From Parietichytrium sp. I65-24A (taxonomy: Eukaryota > Sar > Bigyra > Thraustochytrida > Thraustochytriidae), in assembly GCA_012862575.1 (NCBI GenBank), contig BLSF01000026.1:484399-548398 (forward strand): a stretch of 64,000 nt of DNA. Direction: 5' to 3'. The notes below the pieces were generated by a model. That model worked only from the letters and a program-made list of their open reading frames with translations. It was not told the DNA's origin and ran no database searches. This document shows positions 52,211 through 61,729 of the stretch, piece after piece (positions within the stretch are counted from its first letter, which is position 1; each line of letters begins with the position of its first letter). Both the position numbers and the translations under genes were made by a program.

Positions 52211-55200
52211 ATGAGTCAGGCGAAGATGAGGGCAACACGACAAAATTCGAGCAAAGCCCGCGAGACGTGCTTCGTGGGCTCCAAGGTATGGGTTGCGATT
52301 CCCGACGACGCGCGGCTCTTTGAGCTTGGAGAGGTAGTTCACATCAGCGGTGACAATGAGTACACCGTCGAAACGGAAGGCGGTGAACACGTTGCGGTTG
52401 GACCAGAAGCAATCAAGGTGACGCACGAAACTGGAGGCCGCAGCGTGGAAGACCTCCTCAATCTGAGCGACTTTAGCGAAGAGAGTTTGGTGCACTCGTT
52501 GCGTGAAAGATATGCGCGGGACGAGTTTTACAGTATGGTTGGCCCCATTCTGATCTCCATCAATCCGTACAAATGGTGCGATATTTACAGCACGGAGCGA
52601 ATGAGCGAATTTCGCGGCAAGCGCTCCTCCAGCCAACCGCACGTCTTTTCCATAGCCGAGAACGCATACCGCGCTATTGTGGAAGATGCCGAGAAGATGA
52701 GCCAGGCGATCATCATCAGCGGGGAGTCCGGCGCGGGGAAAACGGAGGCCACAAAGATTATAATGAAGTACTTGTCCACAGCTGGCCGCCAACAGAGACA
52801 CGAGCAAAGCGACGAGCCGACGTCTCCGACGTCTCCGAAGTCTCCGAAGAGCCCAGCCAAGCGTGGCTTGGAGCAACGAGTGTTGGACTCCAATCCTTTG
52901 CTTGAGGCGTTCGGGAACGCAAAGACTGTCCGAAATGACAACTCGTCTCGCTTTGGGAAATTCATAGAGATTCAGATAGATCAGACTGGCCTCATCATGG
53001 GCGCGAAGGTGATCAACTACTTGCTTGAAAAGTCTCGTATCATTCGCCAGTCGGAAGGGGAGCGAAATTACCACATTTTTTACCAGCTCTTGCGCGGGGC
53101 GGACAGTAGTTTGCTGGAGCAAATTGGACTTGGAGATATTATTGAGCATGACTTTGTCTACGTGCAAACAGGGTCTTGCTTGTCGCTCTTTGAGGAAAAC
53201 GATGTATCCAATTTCAAGCGTACTCTTGAATGCCTGGCTTCCATCGGTGTTAATAACGGTGAGAGGCTAGACTTGTTTCGCGCGCTCGCTGGTGTTCTTT
53301 TGCTCGGAAATATCGAGTTTGAAGAAATGGAAAATATCGACGGGTGCACGGCGAGAGATGACTTTCTTTCTCGCGCCGCGAAGACGCTTGGCCTGCCAAA
53401 GGAGGAGTTAAGTGGCGCACTCTGCAACCATCTCGTTCAAGTTGGCTCAGAGTCCATCCGCAAGCCCATTCTCCCATCCGTCGCCATGGACAAGCGCGAT
53501 GCTCTCTCCAAGGCACTTTATGCCCTTGTGTTTCGTTGGCTTGTTGCACGGATTAATTCGAGTTTAGCTGGGCATGCGTCCACTGCACTTAATGCCATCG
53601 GATCAAAACCGCGAAGGTCGGATGATGAGGGTTCCCAATTTATCGGAATTCTTGACATCTACGGATTCGAGGTTTTCGAGGAGAATTCCTTCGAACAATT
53701 TTGCATCAACTTTGCTAACGAAAAGCTGCAGAGGCACTTCAACAAGTACATTTTCGAGGTGGAACAGGTCGAGTACGAGAAAGAAGGCATTGATTGGTCT
53801 CGCATTGAGTTCAATGACAACCAGCCTTGCTTGGAGTTGATTGACAACTCGCAAACGTCGGTGTTGTGCCTTTTGGATGAAGAGTGCATCATGCCCAAGG
53901 GCTCTGACACGAGCTTCCTGCGCAAGCTTCACAGTATGCACAAGGACAGGCACGCAAATTATGTCACCAGTCGCTTTGGTGGGGAGGCCGTCTTTGGCAT
54001 CAAGCACTACGCCGGCATCGTCGAGTACAGTGTGGATGGTTTCATCTCCAAGAATAATGACTCCCTGAGCGAGGAGCTGGCTGGTCTCATGCAGCGCTCC
54101 CAGTACGCTTGGGTGAGGGATCTGTTCCCGACACTACCAACTCCTAGCGCAACCAAGTCCCGCAAACGCGGCTCGTCGCTGCGCGCCCCTACGGTTTCGC
54201 AGCAGTTTCGCAAGCAGCTCGAGAGTTTGACGCAAAAGCTTGAAAGCTGCAAACCCAACTTTATTCGTTGTGTAAAGCCGAACGAATTCAAAGTCGCAGG
54301 ATTTTTTGACACACTCAAGTGTCTGAATCAGCTACGCTACGCTGGGATGATGGAGACAGTGCGAATTAGGGACGCGGGTTACGCTCTTCGCGAGAAGCAT
54401 GATTCGTTCTATCGGCGCTTCAAGATCCTCTCCCCAGACGCCTCCACTTGCGCTGAGCTGGTACAGCACATTGCCGCGCAGTTTGACCTGCAAGACTCTT
54501 CGTTGTGGCAAATCGGGCACACCAAAGTTTTCTTGAAACGCAGTCTTTCGGACCTTTTGGACCGATGTGCGGGCATTCGCTTGACAGCAGCCTCCAGAAC
54601 AATCGCTAAAACGTTTCGGCAAACGATTTTGCGCAAGCGCAAAGACGCCATCGCCAAGATTGAGGCATTCTATGAGCGAGTCAAGTTTGTCATGTTGTTG
54701 CGAAAAGTTCTCCAGATCCAGTGCTCGGTCCGGATGCGGCTGGCGCGAATCCGCGCAGCTCGCTGTCGAAAAGCTGCAGTCGGAAAGCCAGCTGTGGACA
54801 CGAGCTTGTATGAGGTCCCGGATCTCAACAAGCTTCTGAAGGATGCCAAGGCCAAAGAGGCTCAGCCCAAGCCACTCCGTGAAAAATCTCGCCCGGCCAA
54901 AATTGTTGTTGTCAATCCGCCAGCTGCAGCTTTGACCCCGCCAGCAGCAAGCCAGGCTGATGTAGCAGAATTTGATCAGACGAAGCAGGAGCTCGAAGCG
55001 TCGCTCAGACGCGAGCAAGAGTTTAGGGCCAAAACGCAGGCTTTGGAGATTAAAGCTACCGATTGGGAGCAAAAGAGCACTGTGTACAGCGAGCAAGTCG
55101 AGATTTTGAAGCACAAGCTTGAAGAGTACTCTAGGCGCGAGTCAGTCCTCATTTCTCGCATGGGCGACTTTGAGAGTTTTGTGGAGACGTTTTGGAACGA

Positions 55201-56095
55201 GGACACGGCTCAGGCGCACGATGAGGAGGAGTCCTCTCTTTCAAAGCCGCAGCACTCTGATGAGGCTCTCGACAGAATGATCAAAACAGTTAAAGCCGGG
55301 GTCAAGCAAATGCAGAATCGGTACGCGGTGCAAAAGCAGACTCTCCAGTCTCAAACGGAGATGCCGGCTAGTGCACAGAGTGCAGTCTCCGACGAACTCA
55401 AGGCTCTGCTGTTGCAACAAAGTGAGCTGATGATGCGCAAAATTGATGCTGAACGGCTTGATCGCGAGGAAGGAAAGAGTAAAATTTCTCAGCTTGAGGA
55501 AGTGAGTGCTCGACAGCGCAACGAGATTGAGAGACTTGAGAAGGAGCTTGCGAGTGCCAAGAACATGGCCAGCAAGTTGGAAACCGAAATCCGCCACGAA
55601 AAGTCTGACGCCATGAGCCGCATCGCGATGATGGAAAAGGAGATGCAACTGGGACTTTCTGAACGTCAACGACTTGAGTTAGCTTTGGAAGAATCACTGG
55701 AGGCACAAAGGCGCTCTGAGCTTGAGGCGAAGCAGGCAAATGCCTCTGTGGATATCAGCGTCTCCAACTTGATGAGAGAAAATGTAGCCCTTTTAGACGA
55801 AGTGCTGGACACTCGAACGAAGTATCAAGCCTTGGTTCGTAAGGCTTCCAAGCTGGAGTCCCGCGCAAAACAGGCTGAGGCGGCAAACGAAACACTGGTT
55901 ACCCTTTTGAGCTGGAGAGATAATCAGCTTTCAGTTTTGGTGGAAGGCAAGTCTGGAATCTCGAAACAGCAGGCGCAGCAGCTCAGGGGAGGACTTGAAG
56001 GAGACAAAATTGAATCTCAAATAGACGCGCTCAAGCCATACTTTGAGAGGATTACCAGCACTACCGAGTCGAAACTCGATGATGACTTGTACTAG
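52211..56095 (+). CDS. Myosin heavy chain with coiled-coil tail
   Basis: A 1294-residue myosin without introns. Residues 20-70 are an SH3-like N-terminal domain (GSKVWVAIPDD, GEVVHI). The motor spans about 85-770: P-loop GESGAGKT (171-178), switch I NDNSSRFGKF (242-251), switch II LDIYGFE (481-487), the actin-binding and converter region KPNFIRCVKPN and CLNQLRYAGMMETVRIRDAGY. Loop 1 (about 195-220) is enlarged by repeated SPT/SPK triplets that could be phosphorylated. One good IQ motif lies near 837 (IQCSVRMRLARIRA) after a degenerate one. Residues about 920-1280 contain long heptad stretches, so it is likely a dimer. There is no clear globular cargo domain. The architecture resembles class V, VIII or XI motors, but I cannot place the class. 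It should move cargo or organise actin. Confidence 0.92.
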   Translation: MSQAKMRATRQNSSKARETCFVGSKVWVAIPDDARLFELGEVVHISGDNEYTVETEGGEHVAVGPEAIKVTHETGGRSVEDLLNLSDFSEESLVHSLRERYARDEFYSMVGPILISINPYKWCDIYSTERMSEFRGKRSSSQPHVFSIAENAYRAIVEDAEKMSQAIIISGESGAGKTEATKIIMKYLSTAGRQQRHEQSDEPTSPTSPKSPKSPAKRGLEQRVLDSNPLLEAFGNAKTVRNDNSSRFGKFIEIQIDQTGLIMGAKVINYLLEKSRIIRQSEGERNYHIFYQLLRGADSSLLEQIGLGDIIEHDFVYVQTGSCLSLFEENDVSNFKRTLECLASIGVNNGERLDLFRALAGVLLLGNIEFEEMENIDGCTARDDFLSRAAKTLGLPKEELSGALCNHLVQVGSESIRKPILPSVAMDKRDALSKALYALVFRWLVARINSSLAGHASTALNAIGSKPRRSDDEGSQFIGILDIYGFEVFEENSFEQFCINFANEKLQRHFNKYIFEVEQVEYEKEGIDWSRIEFNDNQPCLELIDNSQTSVLCLLDEECIMPKGSDTSFLRKLHSMHKDRHANYVTSRFGGEAVFGIKHYAGIVEYSVDGFISKNNDSLSEELAGLMQRSQYAWVRDLFPTLPTPSATKSRKRGSSLRAPTVSQQFRKQLESLTQKLESCKPNFIRCVKPNEFKVAGFFDTLKCLNQLRYAGMMETVRIRDAGYALREKHDSFYRRFKILSPDASTCAELVQHIAAQFDLQDSSLWQIGHTKVFLKRSLSDLLDRCAGIRLTAASRTIAKTFRQTILRKRKDAIAKIEAFYERVKFVMLLRKVLQIQCSVRMRLARIRAARCRKAAVGKPAVDTSLYEVPDLNKLLKDAKAKEAQPKPLREKSRPAKIVVVNPPAAALTPPAASQADVAEFDQTKQELEASLRREQEFRAKTQALEIKATDWEQKSTVYSEQVEILKHKLEEYSRRESVLISRMGDFESFVETFWNEDTAQAHDEEESSLSKPQHSDEALDRMIKTVKAGVKQMQNRYAVQKQTLQSQTEMPASAQSAVSDELKALLLQQSELMMRKIDAERLDREEGKSKISQLEEVSARQRNEIERLEKELASAKNMASKLETEIRHEKSDAMSRIAMMEKEMQLGLSERQRLELALEESLEAQRRSELEAKQANASVDISVSNLMRENVALLDEVLDTRTKYQALVRKASKLESRAKQAEAANETLVTLLSWRDNQLSVLVEGKSGISKQQAQQLRGGLEGDKIESQIDALKPYFERITSTTESKLDDDLY

Positions 56096-56284
56096 ATGTA
56101 TCTCCTCTCAGCTTTTCTCCTTTCCCAGCGTCACAAGGAAAGGACGAACTGACGACTAATGTATATGTATACAAAAATATGTGTAGTTTTGGTATGGGAA
56201 GACAATTTTTTAAAATCATGGTATATCGTATGTACATGGAAAATGACGTAATTGGAGACCAAAACAAGAACACCAACCCTCCCG

Positions 56285-57409
56285 CTAGTGGAGCTGTGCC
56301 CAAGGGACGTCAAAGTCAAATGGTAACCCTTTTCCACGGAGCATATCTTGCACTTTGTCAATTTTCTTAGCCGGATCAATTTGGATTTTCGCCAGCGCGT
56401 CTGCATTTCGCTGACGAGCAAGCGCCTGCTCTACCACATAAGGACTCTTGGGCGTTCTTGGCGTAGCCGCAGTTGATTCATACGAGCCTAATTCGTCCAG
56501 TACGGAGGACATCGATACTTTTGGGATCGCGGATGCAAACCAGGAAAACAGGCCAGCTTTTGGCACGACCTCCCTTTTCTTTTCAGGGACAGGAATTTCC
56601 ACGATCCTTGATATCGACGGCGGCGAAGCTGCGCCGTGGTGGTCTGAAGGCGCTGGATCGTTGGCCCAACCAGAGAGGAACTGGACCATATTGTCCTGGA
56701 ATTTGACAAGAAGTCCTAACTCAACAAGCCTCTCCTCAGGGCCGTATTTGGGAGCATTCGCATACCCACGGCGCTCGGCTTCGAGAACTTGCGCTTGTTG
56801 TTGGCGCATAACCTCCGCCTGTTTTGCGAACGCGGCCTCCTTGCTCATGCACAGCCCTGTGAAGGAGTCGTAACCGAATGAGCACTTGTTCGTGAACGAC
56901 TGAGCCTTGCGAGACGACCACCAATCGCCAAAGCGCTCCAGCAGTCCAGGGGAAGGCGGTTGCACCTGAGGCTGAACGATGGGCGACGCGAAGGATGCAA
57001 ATTTAGTCCACAGAGAAGACGCACTTCCTCCCTGGTCCCTTCCCATCTTTTTGGACAGCGACAGCAGGACCGGTGCGCCAAGGACCGCCGTTATCGCCAA
57101 GAACACCACAAGCGCGAGAAAGACGCGGCAAAACAGACCCACCTTGCGGCACGCGCTCGAAGACCTCCCTTGCCTATTCGCAGCCATCCTTTCGCTCGCA
57201 GGCTCTCTTCTTCTCTTCCGTGCCCGCCTTGATACACCGTCACGGAAAGCAGGCGCCACAGCGTCCAGACTGGCACTGCTCGCTCCCACGTCTTCCCCTT
57301 TGTCATTCGTCTGCGGCACCTGCGCGGAGTCATCCGAGACTGGACCAGGCGACTCAGAAGCCCCGTCTCGAGGACGCCGGATCTGCTTCATCCCAGGGAG
57401 GCTGGTCAT
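56285..57409 (-). CDS. Single-pass membrane protein of unknown function
   Basis: A 374-residue protein from the ATG at 57407-57409. Residues 1-87 are Ser/Asp/Pro-rich and then very basic (RRARKRRREPASERM), a likely cytosolic side by the positive-inside rule. Residues 91-117 are a hydrophobic span (LFCRVFLALVVFLAITAVLG). The rest is mostly helical and charged, with a Gln-rich segment (KQAEVMRQQQAQVLEAERR) near 195-215. Two Cys in KCSFGYDSFTGLC (about 174-186) could form a disulfide if that side is luminal. No domain recognised. It ends about 190 bp after the myosin gene, on the opposite strand. Confidence 0.65.
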   Translation of the reverse strand: MTSLPGMKQIRRPRDGASESPGPVSDDSAQVPQTNDKGEDVGASSASLDAVAPAFRDGVSRRARKRRREPASERMAANRQGRSSSACRKVGLFCRVFLALVVFLAITAVLGAPVLLSLSKKMGRDQGGSASSLWTKFASFASPIVQPQVQPPSPGLLERFGDWWSSRKAQSFTNKCSFGYDSFTGLCMSKEAAFAKQAEVMRQQQAQVLEAERRGYANAPKYGPEERLVELGLLVKFQDNMVQFLSGWANDPAPSDHHGAASPPSISRIVEIPVPEKKREVVPKAGLFSWFASAIPKVSMSSVLDELGSYESTAATPRTPKSPYVVEQALARQRNADALAKIQIDPAKKIDKVQDMLRGKGLPFDFDVPWAQLH

Positions 57410-58418
57410 TTCTCTGCCCGAGCTAGTCCCCAGCCGGAATCTATTTCAGCTGTGCCCGTGCTCGACCCCTACGCTTAGACTATGCGTCGATCGACGCGAG
57501 GCGCGCTGACCGCTCGATCCACCCCAATACGCGACAGAGAGACACAGACCTAACCCAAGTGCGTGTGTATGCGTGTGCACACAAACGTGTGAAAGCGGCC
57601 TAGGCAGTCGTCTGTCTGCCTGTCTGATGCTAGGTTAGCAACGCGTCTGGATGCGGGAGCTGAGAAGGGGTGCACGATTGCAGACACAGCCAGCGAGTAC
57701 TGTACAGTACGTATTGTCTGCGGGTACTCCCGTGTGCACTTGCACAAGTGGTTGTGAGGCTTCTTACTGTTAATTAACTTTTAACCAGGGACGAGTAGCC
57801 ACGTCTACTTGAAGACTCTCTCTCGACGTTAGTGAGTTACCACATCTCTAGCACTTTTGGTTGTGGACAGTGAGCGCTTACTAATTTTACCATACTACCT
57901 AAGAAAAATAGGAAATATTAAGCCCTCTAGGGCATCGTTACAAATCCAATTCCTTGCAACAATCATGAAGACTGAACTCAGAAATGGACTCTCACTTTCG
58001 CAATCTCTTTCGAGAAAGGGGGCAAGTCCCAACGTTTGTGCAAATGCACGCCCTCTTGTTTGTTTCAAATGTTGAGAAACTGTTCGTTCAATGTAAGGTA
58101 TCTCAAAAGAATGTTCCTGGCTCCGTTCGCGTCGCGATCGCTGATGTTGTGGCACCTGTTGCAATTGAAAGTCTTGGAGGATCCTAGATGATGGTCAAGG
58201 GCGCCACACATTCCGTACGTTTTTGAAGTGTACAGTGAGCGGTCAACGCGAATCAGCTTGGTTGTCTTTAAAGTTAATTTTCACAGTATCGAAATGTTGA
58301 GGGCGGGCTCGCTAAGATGAAGCAAGGCGAAACGGAAAAGGAAATCGCGACTATGTGCGAATGCAGTGCAGCTTAGAGTTGAAAACATGGAAGAACGTCA
58401 TGGTGCAAGTGAAGAAGG
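57410..58418. other. Intergenic region between two minus-strand genes
   Basis: About 1 kb upstream of the single-pass membrane protein gene and downstream of the ceramidase-like gene. Short frames on both strands; none is convincing. It presumably holds the promoter of the former near 57410-57700 and the terminator of the latter. Confidence 0.5.
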
Positions 58419-59450
58419 TTATGCGTCGTCTTGCTTGACGGATGATGACAGTTCAGAGTCATCTGAGACTCTGAGGAGTATTTGGTGCCAGAGACCATGC
58501 ATAGCGACATCTCGAGAGGTGAGCGACCTTGCAAAAATGAAAGCGATTAAGAGGGCCAGCCCGAGGGCTGCATGCCAGAGAGCATGAAGCTCAAGGTTCA
58601 CATCCACACACCTTTTCTCCACTTCTTCTGGATACCATGCAAGAACCGCAGAGACGAGAAAAAGTCCCGCAAGTGGAATCATTTGCAAATCATAATTTGG
58701 ACCAAGCTTGTGGCACCGGACATAGAGCACAGAGGCTGAGCCGATGGCGATCAAAAGCCCGAAAACCGCGAGCATGAGAATCTTGAGGCTAGACATGGGT
58801 AGCCCGCGAAAGACTTGGTCCCTTTTGACCCCAATAGCGATGCCTAGACCAAAAAAGAGCCAAACAGCAATATTGACCGGAGCCTTTTTGGTGTCGGCAC
58901 GAATCCTTCCCGAAACGAGGAGCAGAAGAACGGAAAGCGTGGCGAGCAACGCGAAAATGACAAAGAAGATTGAGCTCACGTCGAGAGATCCAAGCTTAGG
59001 ACAAGATGTGCACATGTGGTACGCACCAGAACAGACGCCCAGAATCACCATGGCGACGCCAAAGATGACCTCCAAATGGGGCATGTCGCCCAAAGATAAC
59101 CGACCATCGTCCGGCACAGGAGGTGGATATTTAAAGTCAAAGTACGCCGCAAAGAGAGCATATATCCCCGTATACAGAAAAGCAAGATTGGAGAGTGCGT
59201 TCGCTGGCTCTCTGATCAGGTTTGAGTCCCTGGAAGTCTCACAGCGCGGGTTGTCCACCACATTTCCCCAGGGATTTTGTCCTGCGAGGATTGCGTCAGC
59301 CACCAGCAGAGCAATCAGAACAACGCTATATATCCCGCCACAGGCGATCAGCAGTCGGTACTCCTTCACCCGCGGCATCATCCTCTCTCCTTTTGATGCC
59401 TCGCTGCTGCCTTCGCCGAGTTTGCGCATGTTGTGCTCATCAATACTCAT
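58419..59450 (-). CDS. Ceramidase-like seven-pass membrane protein (CREST superfamily)
   Basis: A 343-residue protein from the ATG at 59448-59450. Seven hydrophobic segments are visible after a 30-residue hydrophilic N-terminus. Hallmarks of the alkaline-ceramidase and related CREST family are present: CExxRDSNLIREPANALSNLAF (Cys70, Glu71), SGAYHMCTSC (Ser142, His145), LDVSSIFF (Asp157) and HALWH (His289, His293), which together make the metal site. Alkaline ceramidases hydrolyse ceramide to sphingosine and fatty acid in ER or Golgi membranes. The ExANxLSNLAF form is also common in bacterial relatives, so the exact substrate is uncertain. No intron seen. Confidence 0.8.
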   Translation of the reverse strand: MSIDEHNMRKLGEGSSEASKGERMMPRVKEYRLLIACGGIYSVVLIALLVADAILAGQNPWGNVVDNPRCETSRDSNLIREPANALSNLAFLYTGIYALFAAYFDFKYPPPVPDDGRLSLGDMPHLEVIFGVAMVILGVCSGAYHMCTSCPKLGSLDVSSIFFVIFALLATLSVLLLLVSGRIRADTKKAPVNIAVWLFFGLGIAIGVKRDQVFRGLPMSSLKILMLAVFGLLIAIGSASVLYVRCHKLGPNYDLQMIPLAGLFLVSAVLAWYPEEVEKRCVDVNLELHALWHAALGLALLIAFIFARSLTSRDVAMHGLWHQILLRVSDDSELSSSVKQDDA

Positions 59451-59815
59451 CAAGCTGAGTTGGCGGGACCAATTTTGTAAACACGACCTTTGTGCGATTC
59501 GAACCAGACCCGGCGCAGTCCTCCTGTTTGCAACCTAGAGCAAGGGCCCTGTCTGCTGAGAAGGTGACAATACCCATTACAGCATCACTAAGTTGTTTGT
59601 ACGGTAGAGGGTAGAGGACGTGAAGAGAGAAAAATTTCAGTTCCTACGAGGCAGGCAGGGCCAGCTAGCAGGAATCGGGGCTTGGTTGAGAGTGGTTGAG
59701 AGAGATGGTCGTGGTCTGCTTGACTTGGCTTGCGAGTGATGGAGTCGAGTTGACATGAGTTGACATCGACATCTGAAGTTGGATTGGATTGGATGAGTTG
59801 TTCATTGTCAATTGT
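59451..59815. other. Short intergenic region upstream of the ceramidase-like gene
   Basis: About 365 bp with G/T-rich repeats (GTTGAGA, TTGACAT) and no gene seen. Confidence 0.5.
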
Positions 59816-60451
59816 TTATCTCTTCTGTGTGCAGCTGCCATCTGGCAGCCAAGGTGGCTCTATGCGCAGCTCGCAAAAGCTGTGTGTTGCTGAGATCGTG
59901 CTGTGCATTTGAGAGCGGCATGCCAGTAAATTTACACCGGAAATACTCGAGTGTGAATATAGCACATTCGGTTGTTTAGGAACAGTCTCCCCAGGGACAG
60001 TGAAGTTCGCGTTGATAGTGGGGAGCCAATGCGGGAGACGTGCCTCAATTGCAATGGCAGACCTAACGGTGGTTTGGACGTTCTCAGATGGGTCTATAAG
60101 TTCGACCCGTGCATCTGGAAAAGGTGTGGAGTCAAATTCAACGAGAAGGAAGTGGTTCTGCAGACATACCGGCGCAAGGACACGTCTTCTTTGCCGCAGC
60201 ATCTCGATGAAGTCAAGGGGGAAGAGAGCATTGGCGAGGAAAAGGTGAACGGGGTTTGGAGGCACCCTATAGCCCTGTCTTTGTCCGTCGGGAATTTGCT
60301 CGAGCTTTGATGCTGACGAGGGGTCGCGCAGGAGGCAAAGCGGCGTTAGTTTTATTCCTCTTTCGCGTTGGTGAAGGGTGGAGGTAGGCTTTGTTCTTGC
60401 ACGAGACCTGCGACATGGTCCTGGCTGGCAGAGTAGCAGGAGATAATCCAC
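59816..60451 (-). CDS. Hypothetical protein, possibly a downstream exon of the Pro-rich gene
   Basis: An open minus-strand frame of up to 211 codons. The part below about 60320 is protein-like (LDFIEMLRQRRRVLAPVCLQ, EFDSTPFPDARVELIDPSE, TTVRSAIAIEARLPHWLPT). A plausible acceptor CGTCAG with an upstream CTAAC element lies near 60320-60345, so this may be an exon. The same frame continues upstream through one TGA into the end of the Pro-rich region. I cannot choose between one interrupted gene and two units. Both plus-strand frames are open too but look worse. No family recognised. Confidence 0.4.
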   Translation of the reverse strand: MDYLLLLCQPGPCRRSRARTKPTSTLHQRERGIKLTPLCLLRDPSSASKLEQIPDGQRQGYRVPPNPVHLFLANALFPLDFIEMLRQRRRVLAPVCLQNHFLLVEFDSTPFPDARVELIDPSENVQTTVRSAIAIEARLPHWLPTINANFTVPGETVPKQPNVLYSHSSISGVNLLACRSQMHSTISATHSFCELRIEPPWLPDGSCTQKR

Positions 60452-60474
60452 AGTTCACGCCTGGATGCGCAGGT

Positions 60475-61210
60475 CTAGTACGAGCTTGTCGCCTCTATCC
60501 AAGCGCATGGTCGCGCCCTGTACGCCCATGTCGGTAGCACCGGAGACAGTGACGTATTCGTGTGCGCAGACGGCTTGTCGGGGGTGTGTGATAAGAGAGG
60601 AGTCACTGCAGGTGGAGGTGGTGGTGGTGCTGCCGCCAGAGTCGTAGTCTCCGGGGCCGCTGCAGAGGGAAGTGGTGGAGGTGGTGCTGCTGCTGCCGCC
60701 ACAGTCGTAGGCTCAGACGGCTTGTCGGGGGTGTGCGGTAGAGGAGAAGTCACTGCAGGTGGAGGAGGTTGTGGCGGTGTTGCTGCCGCCACGCTCGTAG
60801 GCTCTGGGGTCTGTGGCCCGTCAACAGTGTCCTCGAGCTGGGTTGTTCGCTGACCCTGTACGTCATCTCCTGAATTGGAAGAATGCTCGCCCAAGTCTAG
60901 TGGATGGGGGAACTGCATGGGCGGCGCTATATCAGCGACTGTCTGCTCGGGAAGGTCCTGAACATTTTCTTCGCTGTGAGTACTTGATGAATTGTCTTTC
61001 AAGGACTTTGCCAATTCTTGAATTGCGTGGTCGATTGGGTTCTTCATTGCTTCGGTCATGCGTCTTTCCAAGTCATGAAGTTTTTTGTCCTCAAGTTCCT
61101 GGACCTCTTTTGGTGTCTTTCTTCTTTTGGGTGGGCTTGGATCCGAAAGCACAATTTCGTCTTTCGCATCGTCACCGCGTTTCGCCGGCCCGGCCTTGAG
61201 TATTTTGGTT
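60475..61210 (-). CDS. Pro/Ala-rich repeat protein, start unresolved
   Basis: Open from just after a TAA near 61211. There is no ATG near the start: the first residues (ILKAGPAKRGDDAKDEIVL) would need an upstream exon, and a TACTAAAC branch-like element with CTCAAG acceptor lies right there. Residues then form a charged coiled stretch (EVQELEDKKLHDLERRM) and a Pro/Ala/Thr-rich region with a 49-residue tandem repeat (HTPDKPS... AAAPPPPPPAVT). Near the end another frame reads GVQGATMRLDRGDKLVLDL, more protein-like than the open frame's WAYRARPCAW, which suggests a frameshift or an unseen intron. Not recognised. Confidence 0.45.
60569..60800. repeat. 147-bp tandem repeat in the Pro-rich gene
   Basis: The element beginning GACGGCTTGTCGGGGGTGTG occurs at 60569 and again at 60716, a spacing of 147 bp (49 codons), with good similarity over the following 80 bp. 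Confidence 0.75.
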
Positions 61211-61240
61211 TAGTACTTTGCCTTGCAGTCCTTCTTACAG

Positions 61241-61729
61241 AATGTAACTTCTCCTGGGTTTCTTCGCAACGGAGATGAACGTTCCAATCATGTGGAAATT
61301 CCCAGGTCTGAGGACAAACTTGTTTTTGACTTATTTATTGCGACAATCGCGTCCCCAAAGGCCGCTCAGCATTTTAGCACCAATAAGCCGATTACCATGC
61401 AACAGATTCAAGGCTACAAGGTGGGTGCGATGCAGAATAAATGGGTACAAAGGCTAGACCACAACATTTTTCTTTCTGAGCAAGCCGACAAACTCGCGAA
61501 GGCCCACTCGAAACAGGTTGACATAGAGAGGAACGGTATCGAAGACGATGCTGATGCCAACTTGGAAGACAATTGCATTGACGAGGGCATCGACTTTTAC
61601 AACAAATTCCAACAGGAGCGAGACTTGGGGAACAGGAAGCCACACAGAAACGCAAAGCGCCCAACAAGAGCAAGGTCTCCAACAAAACCAAGAGAGCACG
61701 AGCAAAAACATGCAAAAACGACACAATGA
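61241..61729 (+). CDS. Hypothetical protein exon
   Basis: Protein-like plus-strand frame that opens after a CTTACAG acceptor-like site at 61234-61240 and ends at TGA 61727-61729. It reads KLVFDLFIATIASPKAAQHF, later QRLDHNIFLSEQADKLAKAH, an acidic stretch and a basic Arg/Lys/Pro-rich tail. There is no ATG near the start, so it is an exon of a longer gene or a fragment. It lies head-to-head with the Pro-rich minus-strand frame and within 5 bases of the first LRR exon, whose in-frame ATG overlaps this stop. Whether it is part of the same LRR gene is unknown. No family recognised. Confidence 0.4.
   Translation, partial: NVTSPGFLRNGDERSNHVEIPRSEDKLVFDLFIATIASPKAAQHFSTNKPITMQQIQGYKVGAMQNKWVQRLDHNIFLSEQADKLAKAHSKQVDIERNGIEDDADANLEDNCIDEGIDFYNKFQQERDLGNRKPHRNAKRPTRARSPTKPREHEQKHAKTTQ

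Noticed and set aside
52001-53167. 388-codon minus-strand open frame opposite the myosin gene
   Set aside because: It is antisense to clearly conserved myosin motor sequence and has no family features of its own.
60813-61199. 128-codon plus-strand frame
   Set aside because: Antisense to the Pro-rich gene; the minus-strand reading is more protein-like.
61726-61728. ATG at 61726 as start of a complete small LRR gene
   Set aside because: Four exons would make a 131-residue protein, but the reading continues in other frames into a recognisable P-loop, so a truncated and decayed longer gene is more likely.
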